A DNA stretch of 64,000 nt from NCBI RefSeq assembly GCF_049965315.1, contig NZ_JBMFWL010000008.1, positions 1 to 64,000 of the forward strand, given 5' to 3'. The notes beneath the pieces were generated by a model that made no database searches, was not told the origin of the DNA, and saw only the letters and a program-made list of their open reading frames with translations. Origin of the DNA: Acidithiobacillus_B sp049965315 (GTDB taxonomy: Bacteria > Pseudomonadota > Gammaproteobacteria > Acidithiobacillales > Acidithiobacillaceae). This document shows positions 1-8,567 of the stretch, piece after piece; positions within the stretch are counted from its first letter, which is position 1, and the number at the start of each line of letters is the position of its first letter. The translations under genes were made by a program, and so were the position numbers.

Positions 1-120
1 CTTACCGAGGGCTTTCTTGATCTCGCGTTTGCCTACTGCGTCTCGTAGTGGCTTGGGAACAACGATGCGAAAAACGTATCCGTGGGGGGTCTTGTAACAG
101 TTGCTGGGCAGGGCGGGCAT
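1..120 (-). CDS. Tyrosine-recombinase-type integrase, N-terminal fragment (cut by window edge)
   Basis: Only the first 40 codons are in the window; the gene runs off base 1. The visible protein starts MPALPSNCYKTPHGYVFR and continues VVPKPLRDAVGKREIKKALG. This is the usual opening of phage and island integrases that carry an arm-type DNA-binding (DUF6538-like) N-terminus: a short beta hairpin, then a V-P-x-x-L-R-x-x-x-G-x-R-E-I-x-x-x-L-G pattern. A GAGGAG Shine-Dalgarno lies just upstream of the ATG. It starts about 100 bases from the 3' end of tRNA-Ser(GGA), the classic location of an integrase beside its tRNA attachment site. The catalytic R-H-R-Y domain is outside the window, so function is inferred from the N-terminus and context. 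Confidence 0.7.
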   Translation of the reverse strand, partial: MPALPSNCYKTPHGYVFRIVVPKPLRDAVGKREIKKALGK

Positions 121-223
121 CACCTTCTCCTCGTCCCGCTCGCTCCGTTTTGTACCGGCTTTTTGTACCACTGAGCCTCCTGAATGCCTTGAACCTATTG
201 ACATTCAGTATATTAGTACAAAT

Positions 224-314
<91 letters not shown>

Positions 315-325
315 TTAGGCGGCGC

Positions 326-354
326 AGTGTACTCCAGTGCCGGCGCTTCGGCAA
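326..354 (-). promoter_or_regulatory. Sigma70-type promoter of tRNA-Ser(GGA)
   Basis: On the minus strand TTGCCG (4/6 to -35), a 17-base spacer and TACACT (4/6 to -10) end 11 bases before the mature tRNA 5' end, which is normal tRNA promoter geometry. No other gene sits between pilZ and the tRNA. Confidence 0.55.
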
Positions 355-419
355 TCATCCCCCGCCCATCCAGCCCCTCCAAGGGAGGCAACGCCTTGTT
401 GAAGGTCCCTTTGTTCTGC

Positions 420-779
420 TCAGAAGGTGAGGACTTCCCGTGGCGCCGCTGGCGCATTCAGCAGCAGATTCTGAATACGGATCAGGACGCCGGAGCGGTC
501 GTTGGTGAATTGCACGCCAATGCCGGGCGGGTGTCCCTCGCGATTATCCGGCGGGGTCACCCACACCACCTTCCCCATTACCGGTGCCCGCGGCTGACCG
601 TCCGGCAAAGTGATCATCAGCAAGACATCGGCACCGATCTTGAAGTGGTGGGGCGTCTCCACCAGCACCGCGCCACCTTTGATGCGCGGCATGAAGTAGC
701 GTTGCACCGCATCCAGGTCCCGCAGCACCACCGACAGGGCGCGCGCCGCCATGCTCTCAGGCCGATCGTCCATGTTCAT
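420..779 (-). CDS. pilZ: PilZ-domain protein, type IV pilus assembly PilZ
   Basis: This 119-residue protein is almost entirely one PilZ domain. PilZ itself is a small cytoplasmic protein needed for type IV pilus biogenesis; in the Pseudomonas/Xanthomonas lineage it does not bind c-di-GMP because the N-terminal RxxxR is missing. Here too there is no clear RxxxR, while the conserved core ending GIGVQF is present at about residues 85-92. The gene follows holB and overlaps it by 23 bases, the conserved holB-pilZ pairing of gammaproteobacteria. Two in-frame ATGs (779 and 773) are possible; the GGGAGG Shine-Dalgarno allows either. In many relatives tatD follows, but here the tRNA and island edge come instead. 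Confidence 0.88.
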   Translation of the reverse strand: MNMDDRPESMAARALSVVLRDLDAVQRYFMPRIKGGAVLVETPHHFKIGADVLLMITLPDGQPRAPVMGKVVWVTPPDNREGHPPGIGVQFTNDRSGVLIRIQNLLLNAPAAPREVLTF

Positions 780-1767
780 CCGCCCTCCCTGCCCAGATAG
801 CGTGCCATGCTAGAATCATCTCTTCCAATATGATCAATTGATTACGGTTTTGTTTTAACGTAACAGGTAACTTTCTCCACAAGCTCTCGCAGTTCCATAA
901 TGCCGTCAGGCTGGCGCTGCCGGCCATGGACTGCAGTTTTGCTATATAGTCGTCATTCACCGCAATTTCCACAAGACCCAGGCGCAGGCGCAGCAAATCT
1001 TCGAGAATGCTCAAGGCAATCTCCCGCAATACCGGTAGTGTCGCTGCCTTGCTCCAGCTTTCGGCAAGGGCAAGTGCGGCGCCGATACCCTCGTGCGGCA
1101 AGGCCAGAAGCTGGGGAATCCATTGCTCCCGCTCCCGCAGGACACCGTCCTGCCAGGCTTGCCACGCCCATAGCGGGCGGTCACCGGCCCAACGCGCCAG
1201 ACGCACGGCGGCGCCCTCCGGCGCGCCTTTTTCGCGTAGCCACTGCTGGGTTTCCGCGCGCCCGGCCAAGCGCATGGGCAGGCGTTGCAGACGCGAACGG
1301 ATGGTGGGCAAGAGGCGTGAAGGTGCTGCGCTCAGCAAGACGATGTGGGCACGCGGCGGCGGTTCCTCCAGGGTTTTCAGAAAGGCATTGGCGGCGGCTG
1401 GTGCCAGGGCTTCCGCCGGTTCCACGCGCAATACCCGCCGCGCCGCAATCTGCGGCGTATAGGATAAAAAATCGGCGGCGGCGCGAACCTGGTCGATGCT
1501 GATCAGCTTCCCCTCTTCCTCGGCTTGCAGGCGCAATAGATCCGGATGCGCCCCCTGCCTCTGCAGGAGACAGGAACGGCATTGGCCGCAGGCACTCCGA
1601 TCGCTCCGGGGCGCGAGACACAGCATGGCGTCGAGGAAAAGATCCGTCAGTTCCACCACGCCACTGCCCCAAGGGCCAACGCAAAGCATGGATTGGGGCA
1701 CCCCTCCCGCCAAGAGCGCGGCCAGGGGCGGCCAGGCCGCCGCGGCTTGGGGAATGGCGGAGATCAC
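757..1767 (-). CDS. holB: DNA polymerase III subunit delta'
   Basis: Delta' is the stator of the clamp-loader complex. The protein (336 aa, family usually 320-340) has the degenerate P-loop at residues 31-40 (GPWGSGVVEL), which does not bind ATP in this subunit. A zinc module follows with Cys50, Cys60, Cys63 and Cys66. The AAA+ sensor region contains AANAFLKTLEEPP. The frame stays open upstream into tmk, but the best start is the GTG at 1767, which overlaps the tmk stop (GTGA) and gives a normal-length protein. It lies between tmk and pilZ, the usual tmk-holB-pilZ order, and is surely co-transcribed with both. Confidence 0.93.
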   Translation of the reverse strand: MISAIPQAAAAWPPLAALLAGGVPQSMLCVGPWGSGVVELTDLFLDAMLCLAPRSDRSACGQCRSCLLQRQGAHPDLLRLQAEEEGKLISIDQVRAAADFLSYTPQIAARRVLRVEPAEALAPAAANAFLKTLEEPPPRAHIVLLSAAPSRLLPTIRSRLQRLPMRLAGRAETQQWLREKGAPEGAAVRLARWAGDRPLWAWQAWQDGVLREREQWIPQLLALPHEGIGAALALAESWSKAATLPVLREIALSILEDLLRLRLGLVEIAVNDDYIAKLQSMAGSASLTALWNCESLWRKLPVTLKQNRNQLIILEEMILAWHAIWAGRADEHGRSA

Positions 1768-2399
1768 CCGCACTCCAGGGCCTCCGCCAGCCGCTGGGCA
1801 ATTTGCCCATGGACCAGATCCAGGGGCAATTCGGCGTCGATCCGGACGATGCGTGCAGGGTCCTCCCGCCAGCGCTGGGCAAAGACCGCCCGGGCGCGAT
1901 GGAAAAAGGCGAAGTCTTCCCTTTCGACGCGATCGGGGTGCCGGGAAAGGGTCCTTTGCCGGCCCAGATCCGGACTGATGTCCAGCCAGAAGGTCAAGTC
2001 GGGCTGGCGCTGGATGCCCGCCCACGCGGACAGGGCACGGATGCGCGCCAAGGGGACTCCCCGCCCGCCCCCCTGGTAGGCATAGGTGGAATCTTCAAAA
2101 CGGTCACACAGCAGCACCCGCCCCTGGGCCAGGGCGGGCAGGATTTTTTCATAGAGGTGTTCCCGCCGGGCCGCATAGAGCAGCAGCAATTCGCTATCGG
2201 CGGCAATGGCCAACTCGGGATTCAGAAAGATCGGGCGCAGGGCCTCTCCCAAGGGGGAACCGCCGGGTTCCCGCGTCACTTCGACGGGATAACCGCGTTC
2301 CTCCAGCCAGCGGGCGATAAAGGCAACGGCTGTGCTCTTGCCCGCACCCTCGATACCCTCCAGGGTGAGGAAGAGAGCGCGACTAGGGTGTGGCGGCAT
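1764..2399 (-). CDS. tmk: Thymidylate kinase
   Basis: Phosphorylates dTMP to dTDP in DNA precursor synthesis. The 211-aa protein starts MPPHPSRALFLTLEG and has a P-loop at about residues 14-22 (EGIEGAGKS). The DRx nucleoside-binding motif follows as CDRFEDSTYAYQGGGRG. A longer open frame upstream lies inside mltG and is rejected; the ATG at 2399 gives the family's usual length and overlaps the mltG end by 17 bases. It sits between mltG and holB as in most gammaproteobacteria. Confidence 0.95.
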   Translation of the reverse strand: MPPHPSRALFLTLEGIEGAGKSTAVAFIARWLEERGYPVEVTREPGGSPLGEALRPIFLNPELAIAADSELLLLYAARREHLYEKILPALAQGRVLLCDRFEDSTYAYQGGGRGVPLARIRALSAWAGIQRQPDLTFWLDISPDLGRQRTLSRHPDRVEREDFAFFHRARAVFAQRWREDPARIVRIDAELPLDLVHGQIAQRLAEALECG

Positions 2400-3405
2400 G
2401 GCTTGCTCCGGTTTTGCCCTGCAGATAGCGACGGATCTGCTGCAGATGCACGGTATAGTGCTGAGAATAGAAATATTGCTTGCCCTTGGCAATGAAATAG
2501 AGGTCAGCGCTGGGCGCGGGATGCAAAACGGCCGCAATGCTGCTGTATCCGGGCATGGCGATGGGGGTGGGCGGCAATCCCTTGTGCAGATAGGTATTAT
2601 AGGGGCTGGGGAAACGCATGTCCGCGGCCGTGAGCGCGCCGTGGTAGCGATCCCCCATGGCGTAGATCACCGTGGGGTCGGACTGCAACGGCATGCCCAG
2701 GCGCAGGCGATTGAGAAAGACCGCGGCGATGCGCGCCTGCTGATCGGCGGATGCCCCCTCCTTTTCCACCACCGATGCCAGGATCAGGGCCTGATACGGG
2801 TTCCCCAGGGGAAGCCCTGGGGCGCGACCCGACCACAGGCGGGCGAGCTGCCGCTGCATCCGGGCCGCCGCCCGGTGCAGGACGCTCAAGGCGCTTTCAC
2901 CTGGCACATAACGATAGCTGTCGGGATACAGCCAACCCTCGGCGCTCACCGACCCCACCCCCAGAGCGGGCAGTTGCCTTGCCGCGAGCGCCGCTGGCGG
3001 CAGGCCATGGAGATCCAGATAAGGCGCGTCCTTCGTCATTTCCGCATATACATCCTGCAGGCGCCAACCGGGAATGACCCGCAGGAAGAGGGGCGTTGAT
3101 TGGCCGCGGATCAAGCGGCGCAAAAGTTCCGCCTGGGAAAGCCGACCATGAAACTGATACAGTCCCGCCTGCAGGGAGGGCTTGCCCGCCAGGGTCAGGG
3201 CCAGCCGGAAGGCTTGGGGATGAGGCAGCAATCCGGAATGCTCCAGATCGGCAATGGCCTGTGCCGTGGACGACCCGAGCCGCAGCGGCAACGTGACCCC
3301 TGCCGCCGGCAGGGTCCGGGGCCAGTACATGCACCAGGCATAGTATCCGGGCGGCAACAGCAGTGCGAGCAGCAGGATCGGCCAGAGGGCATGCCGCCTG
3401 CTCAT
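2383..3405 (-). CDS. mltG: Endolytic murein transglycosylase MltG (YceG-like)
   Basis: Inner-membrane enzyme that cuts nascent glycan strands and so sets peptidoglycan chain length. The 340-aa protein has an N-terminal hydrophobic anchor at about residues 7-25. A LysM-like region follows, then the YceG catalytic domain with SVVEKEG, whose first Glu (Glu214) matches the catalytic Glu218 of E. coli MltG, and QSDPTVIYAMG. The chosen ATG overlaps the pabC stop as ATGA, showing translational coupling. The pabC-mltG-tmk-holB order is the standard gammaproteobacterial arrangement. Confidence 0.94.
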   Translation of the reverse strand: MSRRHALWPILLLALLLPPGYYAWCMYWPRTLPAAGVTLPLRLGSSTAQAIADLEHSGLLPHPQAFRLALTLAGKPSLQAGLYQFHGRLSQAELLRRLIRGQSTPLFLRVIPGWRLQDVYAEMTKDAPYLDLHGLPPAALAARQLPALGVGSVSAEGWLYPDSYRYVPGESALSVLHRAAARMQRQLARLWSGRAPGLPLGNPYQALILASVVEKEGASADQQARIAAVFLNRLRLGMPLQSDPTVIYAMGDRYHGALTAADMRFPSPYNTYLHKGLPPTPIAMPGYSSIAAVLHPAPSADLYFIAKGKQYFYSQHYTVHLQQIRRYLQGKTGASHAATP

Positions 3406-4256
3406 GGGCGGGGCCCCAGGCCCAAACCCTCGCTCCATGCCAACAAGGCCGCTGCCACCGCTCCGGCGCTGCCCGGCCAGGAACGGGCGCCGAAGTGCCG
3501 CACGGGCCAGATCCCCATGAGGCTGTTACAAAAAAAGAGTTCGTCGGCCATTGCCAGGGCTTCCGGGCCGCGCTGCTCTTCGCGGACTTCCAGTCCCCAT
3601 GACCGCCCCTGGTCCATGATGGCGGCACGTTGAATGCCGGCGATGCCCCCGTCGTCGAGACGGGGGGTACACAGTCGCCCCCCTTCCACCCAAAAAAGAT
3701 TGGACATGATGCCCTCGCGCAGAACTCCCTTGCCATCCAGCAGTATACCCTCAGGATACTCCGGCGACAGTGCGCGGCGCGCCTGGATCTGATTCAGACG
3801 GTTCAGGGACTTGACCGTCAGGTACGGCGCGCCGGTGGCCAGGGGCGTAGGGCAGATGGCCGTGCGGATGCCTGGGTGCCAATGGGCCCCGGGACGGTCG
3901 GGCCATGGCAGGATCCCGGCATACCGGCGCGGTGTGGGCATGGCGGGCGGCGCATAGCCCCAGCCCGGTCCGCGGGTCAGTATGAGCTTCAGTACGCCAT
4001 GGGATAATGGCCCTGACAACGCCTGTAGCCGGGACAAATCCGCTTCCCAATCCCCGACAGCGGGCATGGGGATACCCAGGATGGAAGCCCCCCGGGCCAT
4101 CCGGCGCAGATGCGCTTCCCAGAACAGGGGCCGACCATGCACCAGCGCAACGGTTTCAAAAAGCCCGTCGCCATAATGCAGCCCGCGTTCCGCAAAAAAC
4201 CTGGCGGCCCCGGCAGCGATGGCCTCGCCATCCACCAAGACCGCCCGGGCCGACAT
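3402..4256 (-). CDS. pabC: Aminodeoxychorismate lyase
   Basis: A PLP-dependent fold-type IV enzyme that splits 4-amino-4-deoxychorismate into p-aminobenzoate and pyruvate for folate synthesis. The 284-aa protein shows the FERGLHYGDGLFETV-type motif near residues 22-36 and the catalytic lysine in LTVKSLNRLNQI (Lys149). The PLP-phosphate region EGIMSNLFW follows. It lies 11 bases after fabF and overlaps mltG by 4 bases. The same fabF-pabC-mltG-tmk-holB string is found in E. coli, which supports pabC over the related branched-chain aminotransferases. Confidence 0.92.
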   Translation of the reverse strand: MSARAVLVDGEAIAAGAARFFAERGLHYGDGLFETVALVHGRPLFWEAHLRRMARGASILGIPMPAVGDWEADLSRLQALSGPLSHGVLKLILTRGPGWGYAPPAMPTPRRYAGILPWPDRPGAHWHPGIRTAICPTPLATGAPYLTVKSLNRLNQIQARRALSPEYPEGILLDGKGVLREGIMSNLFWVEGGRLCTPRLDDGGIAGIQRAAIMDQGRSWGLEVREEQRGPEALAMADELFFCNSLMGIWPVRHFGARSWPGSAGAVAAALLAWSEGLGLGPRP

Positions 4257-4267
4257 GGAATTAACGT

Positions 4268-5509
4268 TCAGGGATGGAAACGGCGGAAAACCAGGGTGCT
4301 ATTGGTGCCCCCAAAGCCGAAGGAATTGCTGAGGGCCACTTCCACCTGGGCATGGCGGGCATGATGGGGCACATAATCCAGATCACAACCCACATCCGGC
4401 TCATCCAGGTTGATGGTGGGCGGGAGCATGCCGTGGTACAAGGCCAGCACGGTGAAGACCGCTTCCACTCCGCCCGCCGCACCCAGCAGATGCCCGGTCA
4501 TGGATTTGGTGGAGCTCATGGCCAGACGGTAGGCGTGCTCGCCGAAGACCTCGCGCACCGCCTCCGTTTCGGTGCGATCGCCCAGGGGCGTGGACGTCCC
4601 ATGGGCATTGATGTAGCCAACCTCTTGGGGGGGCACGCCGGCGTTGCGCAAGGCCGCCCGCATACAACGCGCCGCACCCTCACCGCCCGGCGCAGGCTGG
4701 GTCATGTGATAGGCATCGGCGCTCATGCCATAGCCGGAGAGTTCCGCATAGATGCGCGCGCCCCGGCGCAGGGCAAAGTCCCGTTCTTCCAGGACAAGGA
4801 CGCCGGCCCCCTCGCCCAGGACAAAACCATCGCGATCCTTGTCCCAGGGCCGGCTGGCCTTTTCCGGGGCGTCGTTGCGCGTGGACAGGGCGCGGGAGGC
4901 CGAGAATCCCCCCAACCCCAGGGGACTCAACGCGCCCTCGGCACCACCGGCGATCATGACGTCGGCGTCACCGTATTCAATGAGACGGGCGGCATCCCCA
5001 ATGGAATGCGTTCCCGTGGAGCAGGCCGTCGCCATGGCAATGTTGGGGCCTTTGGCCCCATACATGATGGATACGTGCCCGGACACCATGTTCACGATGC
5101 AGCGCGGAATGAAAAATGGGGAGATGCGGCGCGGACCGCCCTGGGTGACCACATCGTGCTCGGTCTCGATACCCGGCAGGCCGCCAATACCGCTGCCGAT
5201 GGAAACCCCCACCTGCTCGGCGATCTCCGGAGTGACCTTGAGGCCGGAATCGGCAACGGCCTCCATGGCCGCAGCAAGACCGTAATGGATGAACAGATCC
5301 ATCTTGCGCGCTTCCTTGGGCGCAATGTACTGACCCATGTCGAAGCCCTTTACCTCGCCGGCAATCTGCGAAGCATAAGCAGCGGAATCAAAACGGGTGA
5401 CCCGCGTAATCCCACTCCTCCCCTGAATGATGCTGTCCCAGGCAACGGGAACGCCCACTCCCACAGGGGAAACCACTCCAAGACCGGTAACCACGACACG
5501 CCGTTTCAA
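4268..5509 (-). CDS. fabF: 3-oxoacyl-[acyl-carrier-protein] synthase II
   Basis: Elongating condensing enzyme of type II fatty-acid synthesis; it also elongates palmitoleoyl-ACP, the temperature-sensitive step. The 413-aa protein carries the Cys-His-His triad at the same numbers as in E. coli: Cys163 (TACSTGTHS), His303 (NAHGTSTPLGD) and His340 (KSMTGHLLGAAG). It ends with the family signature SFGFGGTNSTLVF. It follows acpP by 36 bases, the conserved acpP-fabF pair. Confidence 0.97.
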   Translation of the reverse strand: MKRRVVVTGLGVVSPVGVGVPVAWDSIIQGRSGITRVTRFDSAAYASQIAGEVKGFDMGQYIAPKEARKMDLFIHYGLAAAMEAVADSGLKVTPEIAEQVGVSIGSGIGGLPGIETEHDVVTQGGPRRISPFFIPRCIVNMVSGHVSIMYGAKGPNIAMATACSTGTHSIGDAARLIEYGDADVMIAGGAEGALSPLGLGGFSASRALSTRNDAPEKASRPWDKDRDGFVLGEGAGVLVLEERDFALRRGARIYAELSGYGMSADAYHMTQPAPGGEGAARCMRAALRNAGVPPQEVGYINAHGTSTPLGDRTETEAVREVFGEHAYRLAMSSTKSMTGHLLGAAGGVEAVFTVLALYHGMLPPTINLDEPDVGCDLDYVPHHARHAQVEVALSNSFGFGGTNSTLVFRRFHP

Positions 5510-5545
5510 AAGCTGCCTCTCCTCATTCCTTTTACCAACCGCTCG

Positions 5546-5794
5546 CTATTCACCCTTGGCAGGAAGATGGGCGCCAATGTAATCGATGGCCTGCTGCACC
5601 GTTGCGATCTTCTCCGCCTCTTCGTCGGGGATTTCGCAGTCGAACTCCTCCTCCAGCGCCATGACGAGTTCTACGGTGTCCAGGGAGTCTGCGCCGAGGT
5701 CGTCCACGAAGGAGGCCTCGTTGGTGACTTCATCCTCGTTGACGCCCAGTTGCTCTACCACCACTTTTTTAACGCGTTCTGCCAAATTGTCCAT
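5546..5794 (-). CDS. acpP: Acyl carrier protein
   Basis: Carries growing acyl chains on a 4'-phosphopantetheine arm for the Fab enzymes, PlsX and lipid A synthesis. The 82-aa acidic protein has the modification site DDLGADSLDTVELVMALEEE with the Ser of the DSL motif. The start MDNLAERVKK is chosen because it gives the normal length and has a GGAG upstream; the frame is open for 18 more codons but those are not ACP-like. It lies between fabG and fabF, and the 82-base gap before it carries a possible own promoter, common for this very highly expressed gene. Confidence 0.97.
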   Translation of the reverse strand: MDNLAERVKKVVVEQLGVNEDEVTNEASFVDDLGADSLDTVELVMALEEEFDCEIPDEEAEKIATVQQAIDYIGAHLPAKGE

Positions 5795-5836
5795 GCGAGA
5801 GACTCCTCTGCTGGTAAGAAAATTATTGTCGGCGAG

Positions 5837-5866
5837 ATTGGACCACATGCGCGGGCGAAAAGTAAA
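5837..5866 (-). promoter_or_regulatory. Possible acpP promoter
   Basis: In the fabG-acpP gap the minus strand reads TTTACT (4/6 to -35), 18 bases, then TCCAAT (4/6 to -10), about 43 bases upstream of the acpP ATG. The match is modest, and acpP could also be served by read-through. Confidence 0.35.
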
Positions 5867-5876
5867 GTTGCGCGCC

Positions 5877-6626
5877 TTAGCCCATCCACATGCCGCCGTT
5901 CACATGTAGAACCTGTCCAGTGATGTAACTTGCCTGGGAACCGGCAAGAAAAGCCACCGCCCCCGCCACATCGGCGGGGGTACCCAAACGACCTGCGGGT
6001 ATCTGTTGCAGCAGGGCGTGACGATGCGCGTCCGTCAGGCCCTCCGTCATATCCGTGACGACAAAACCCGGCGCCACGCAATTGACCGTCACGTTCCTGC
6101 CCGCGACTTCCCGGGCCAGGGCGTGGCTAAAACCGGTCACCCCCGCCTTGGCGGCGGCATAGTTGCACTGTCCGGCATTGCCCATGGTACCGACCACGGA
6201 GGTAATGTTGATGATCCGCCCATAACGGGCCTTGAGCATATCCCGCAAACAGGCTTTGCTCAAGCGGTAGACGGCATTGAGGTTGGTCTGCAGGACCGCA
6301 TCCCAGTCCTCGTCCTTCATGCGCAATAGCAGTTGATCACGGGTAATACCGGCATTGTTGACCAGGATCGTGGGTGCGCCCCAGTCCTGGCCCACTTGCT
6401 CCAGAAAGCCGGGAATGGCCCCGTGATCCGTCACATCCAGCCGATAACCGCTGCCGGAGATCCCCTGCTCGGTGAGCAATGCGCCAATGGCCGCCGCCCC
6501 GCCCTCCGTTGTAGCCGTGGCCGCGACCCTGGCCCCCATCCGCCCCAGAAACAACGCGATCTCACGGCCGATGCCGCGGCTGCCACCGGTGACCAGGGCC
6601 ACCTGTCCATGCAATGAACCGTCCAT
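5877..6626 (-). CDS. fabG: 3-oxoacyl-[acyl-carrier-protein] reductase
   Basis: NADPH-dependent ketoreductase of the fatty-acid elongation cycle, a classical short-chain dehydrogenase. The 249-aa protein has the nucleotide-binding TGGSRGIG at residues 13-20, NNAG at 90-93, and the catalytic Ser143, Tyr156 and Lys160 (NYAAAKAG). The C-terminal GGMWMG is FabG-typical. It abuts fabD with no gap, so the two are surely co-transcribed. Confidence 0.97.
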   Translation of the reverse strand: MDGSLHGQVALVTGGSRGIGREIALFLGRMGARVAATATTEGGAAAIGALLTEQGISGSGYRLDVTDHGAIPGFLEQVGQDWGAPTILVNNAGITRDQLLLRMKDEDWDAVLQTNLNAVYRLSKACLRDMLKARYGRIINITSVVGTMGNAGQCNYAAAKAGVTGFSHALAREVAGRNVTVNCVAPGFVVTDMTEGLTDAHRHALLQQIPAGRLGTPADVAGAVAFLAGSQASYITGQVLHVNGGMWMG

Positions 6627-7562
6627 TCAAACCGCCTCCAAAGCCGTCTTGAGGCTCTTGCCATCTTCCACATGCAACATGGTCAGGGACGGCTCGATGC
6701 GCTTGCCCAGCCCCGAGAGGACCCGACCGGGGCCGAGTTCCAGGAAGGTTGTGGCCCCCTGCCGCGCCAGATAGCGGATGCTTTCGGTCCAGCGCACCGG
6801 CGAGTAAATCTGCCGTACCAGGGCCTCGCGGATGGCCGCGTCGTCGTTGTGGCTCTGGACATCGACGTTGTGCACCACCATCACCTTGGGGCGGCGCAAG
6901 GTCGTGGCGGCGAGAGGGACGCGGAAGGCTTCGGCGGCGCCCTGCATCAAGGCGCAGTGGCTGGGAACGCTGACGGGCAAGGGGACCACCCGCTTGGCCC
7001 CCACGGCACGCGCCGCCTCCATGAGACGCTCCACGGCCGCCTGGGTGCCAGCCACCACCACCTGTCCCGGCGCATTGAAATTGGCGGGCGCCAGCACATC
7101 GCCCTGGGCCTCCTGCTGGCAGAGTTGGCGAATTTCGTCATCGCCGAGGCCGATCACGGCTGCCATGCCCCCCATCCCTTCGGGAACGGCTTCCTGCATG
7201 AGGCGGCCGCGCTCGGCCACCAGACGCACGGCATCGGCGAAGTCCAGGGCCTCGGCCACGACCAGGGCGGTATACTCCCCCAGGGAGTGCCCGGCGACGA
7301 AATCCGGCGCGCTGCCCCCCTCCTCTTCCCACACCCGGTAGACGGCATAGCCCGCCGCCAACATGGCCGGCTGGGTAAGGCGCGTCTGGTTCAGGCGCTC
7401 CACCGGGCCCTCCTGGGCCAGTTGCCAGAGATCCACTCCCAGCGCCGCGGATGCGTCGGCGAATACTTCCTGCACCAAGGGATGGATACTGGCCAAATCC
7501 GCCAACATACCCAGCGACTGGGATCCCTGACCCGGAAAAACGAAGGCAATAGAACCGAGCAA
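6627..7562 (-). CDS. fabD: Malonyl-CoA:ACP transacylase
   Basis: Loads malonate onto ACP to feed FabH and FabF. The 311-aa protein has FVFPGQGSQ at residues 8-16, the nucleophile motif GHSLGEY with Ser93, and the partner His in VPSHCALM. The gene lies between fabH and fabG in the canonical plsX-fabH-fabD-fabG-acpP-fabF order. Confidence 0.97.
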   Translation of the reverse strand: MLGSIAFVFPGQGSQSLGMLADLASIHPLVQEVFADASAALGVDLWQLAQEGPVERLNQTRLTQPAMLAAGYAVYRVWEEEGGSAPDFVAGHSLGEYTALVVAEALDFADAVRLVAERGRLMQEAVPEGMGGMAAVIGLGDDEIRQLCQQEAQGDVLAPANFNAPGQVVVAGTQAAVERLMEAARAVGAKRVVPLPVSVPSHCALMQGAAEAFRVPLAATTLRRPKVMVVHNVDVQSHNDDAAIREALVRQIYSPVRWTESIRYLARQGATTFLELGPGRVLSGLGKRIEPSLTMLHVEDGKSLKTALEAV

Positions 7563-7604
7563 CGTAACCTCCTGATGACCTGAATTCGCCCGCCGCGCCC
7601 GGGC

Positions 7605-8567
7605 TCAGCCCCAGCGCAACAACGCCGATCCCCATGTAAAACCACCCCCGAACGCCTCCAGCAACAGCAACTGTCCGGGCTGGAAGCAACCTCGCCTGGC
7701 CGCGTCATCCAGGGCCAGAGGTACCGATGCCGCCGAGGTATTGCCGTGGTGATCCACCGTCACCACGACGCGCTCCATGGGCAGATTCAATTTATCGGCC
7801 GTAGCCCGAATAATGCGAATATTGGCCTGATGCGGCACCAGCCAGTCAATATCGCCGGGCGCCAGATCGTTCGCCGCCAGCGTTTCATGAACGATTTCTT
7901 CCAGGGTCCGCACCGCCACCCGGAAAACCGCATTCCCCTGCATCTCCATGACCGCCTTGCCTGCGGGCTCGGCCAGTCCGCCCGGCACCTGCAAAAGGTC
8001 GGCGTAGGCACCATCGGCGTGGATATGGGTGGAAATCAGGCCGGGCTGGTCCGCCGCTTCCAAGATCACCGCTCCGGCACCGTCGCCGAAGAGGATGCAG
8101 GTACCCCGGTCCGTCCAGTCGGTGATGCGCGACATGCTCTCGGCGCCCACCACCAGGGCGCGGCGCACCGTACCGCTGCGAATGAATTGATCGGCGCAGG
8201 CCAAGGCATAAATAAAACCCGTACAAACCGCCTGCACGTCAAAGGCAGGGCTGCCGCGGTTGCCCAGGCGGGCCTGCAGCAGACAGGCCGTGCTGGGAAA
8301 GATCTGGTCGGGCGTGGTGGTGGCGACAATGATGAGGTCAAGGTCCTGGGGGCTTAGCCCGGTATCGGCCAGGGCCTGCCGGGCAGCCGCTTCGGCCAGA
8401 TCGACGGTCTTTTCATCGGCGCTGACCAGATGGCGGGAGCGGATGCCGGTACGGGCCTGAATCCATTCATCGCTGGTGTCGACCATCTGCTCCAGATCGC
8501 GGTTGCTCAGCACCCGCTCCGGGAGATAGCCACCCGTGGCAATGATACGACTATATCTGGGCATCAA
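7605..8567 (-). CDS. fabH: 3-oxoacyl-[acyl-carrier-protein] synthase III
   Basis: Starts fatty-acid chains by condensing acetyl-CoA with malonyl-ACP. The 320-aa protein has Cys115 (QAVCTGFIYAL), His246 (VPHQANIRI) and Asn276 (HHGNTSAAS), the KASIII triad. Two Met codons open the frame; the second is equally possible. Its start overlaps the plsX stop by 4 bases. Confidence 0.96.
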   Translation of the reverse strand: MMPRYSRIIATGGYLPERVLSNRDLEQMVDTSDEWIQARTGIRSRHLVSADEKTVDLAEAAARQALADTGLSPQDLDLIIVATTTPDQIFPSTACLLQARLGNRGSPAFDVQAVCTGFIYALACADQFIRSGTVRRALVVGAESMSRITDWTDRGTCILFGDGAGAVILEAADQPGLISTHIHADGAYADLLQVPGGLAEPAGKAVMEMQGNAVFRVAVRTLEEIVHETLAANDLAPGDIDWLVPHQANIRIIRATADKLNLPMERVVVTVDHHGNTSAASVPLALDDAARRGCFQPGQLLLLEAFGGGFTWGSALLRWG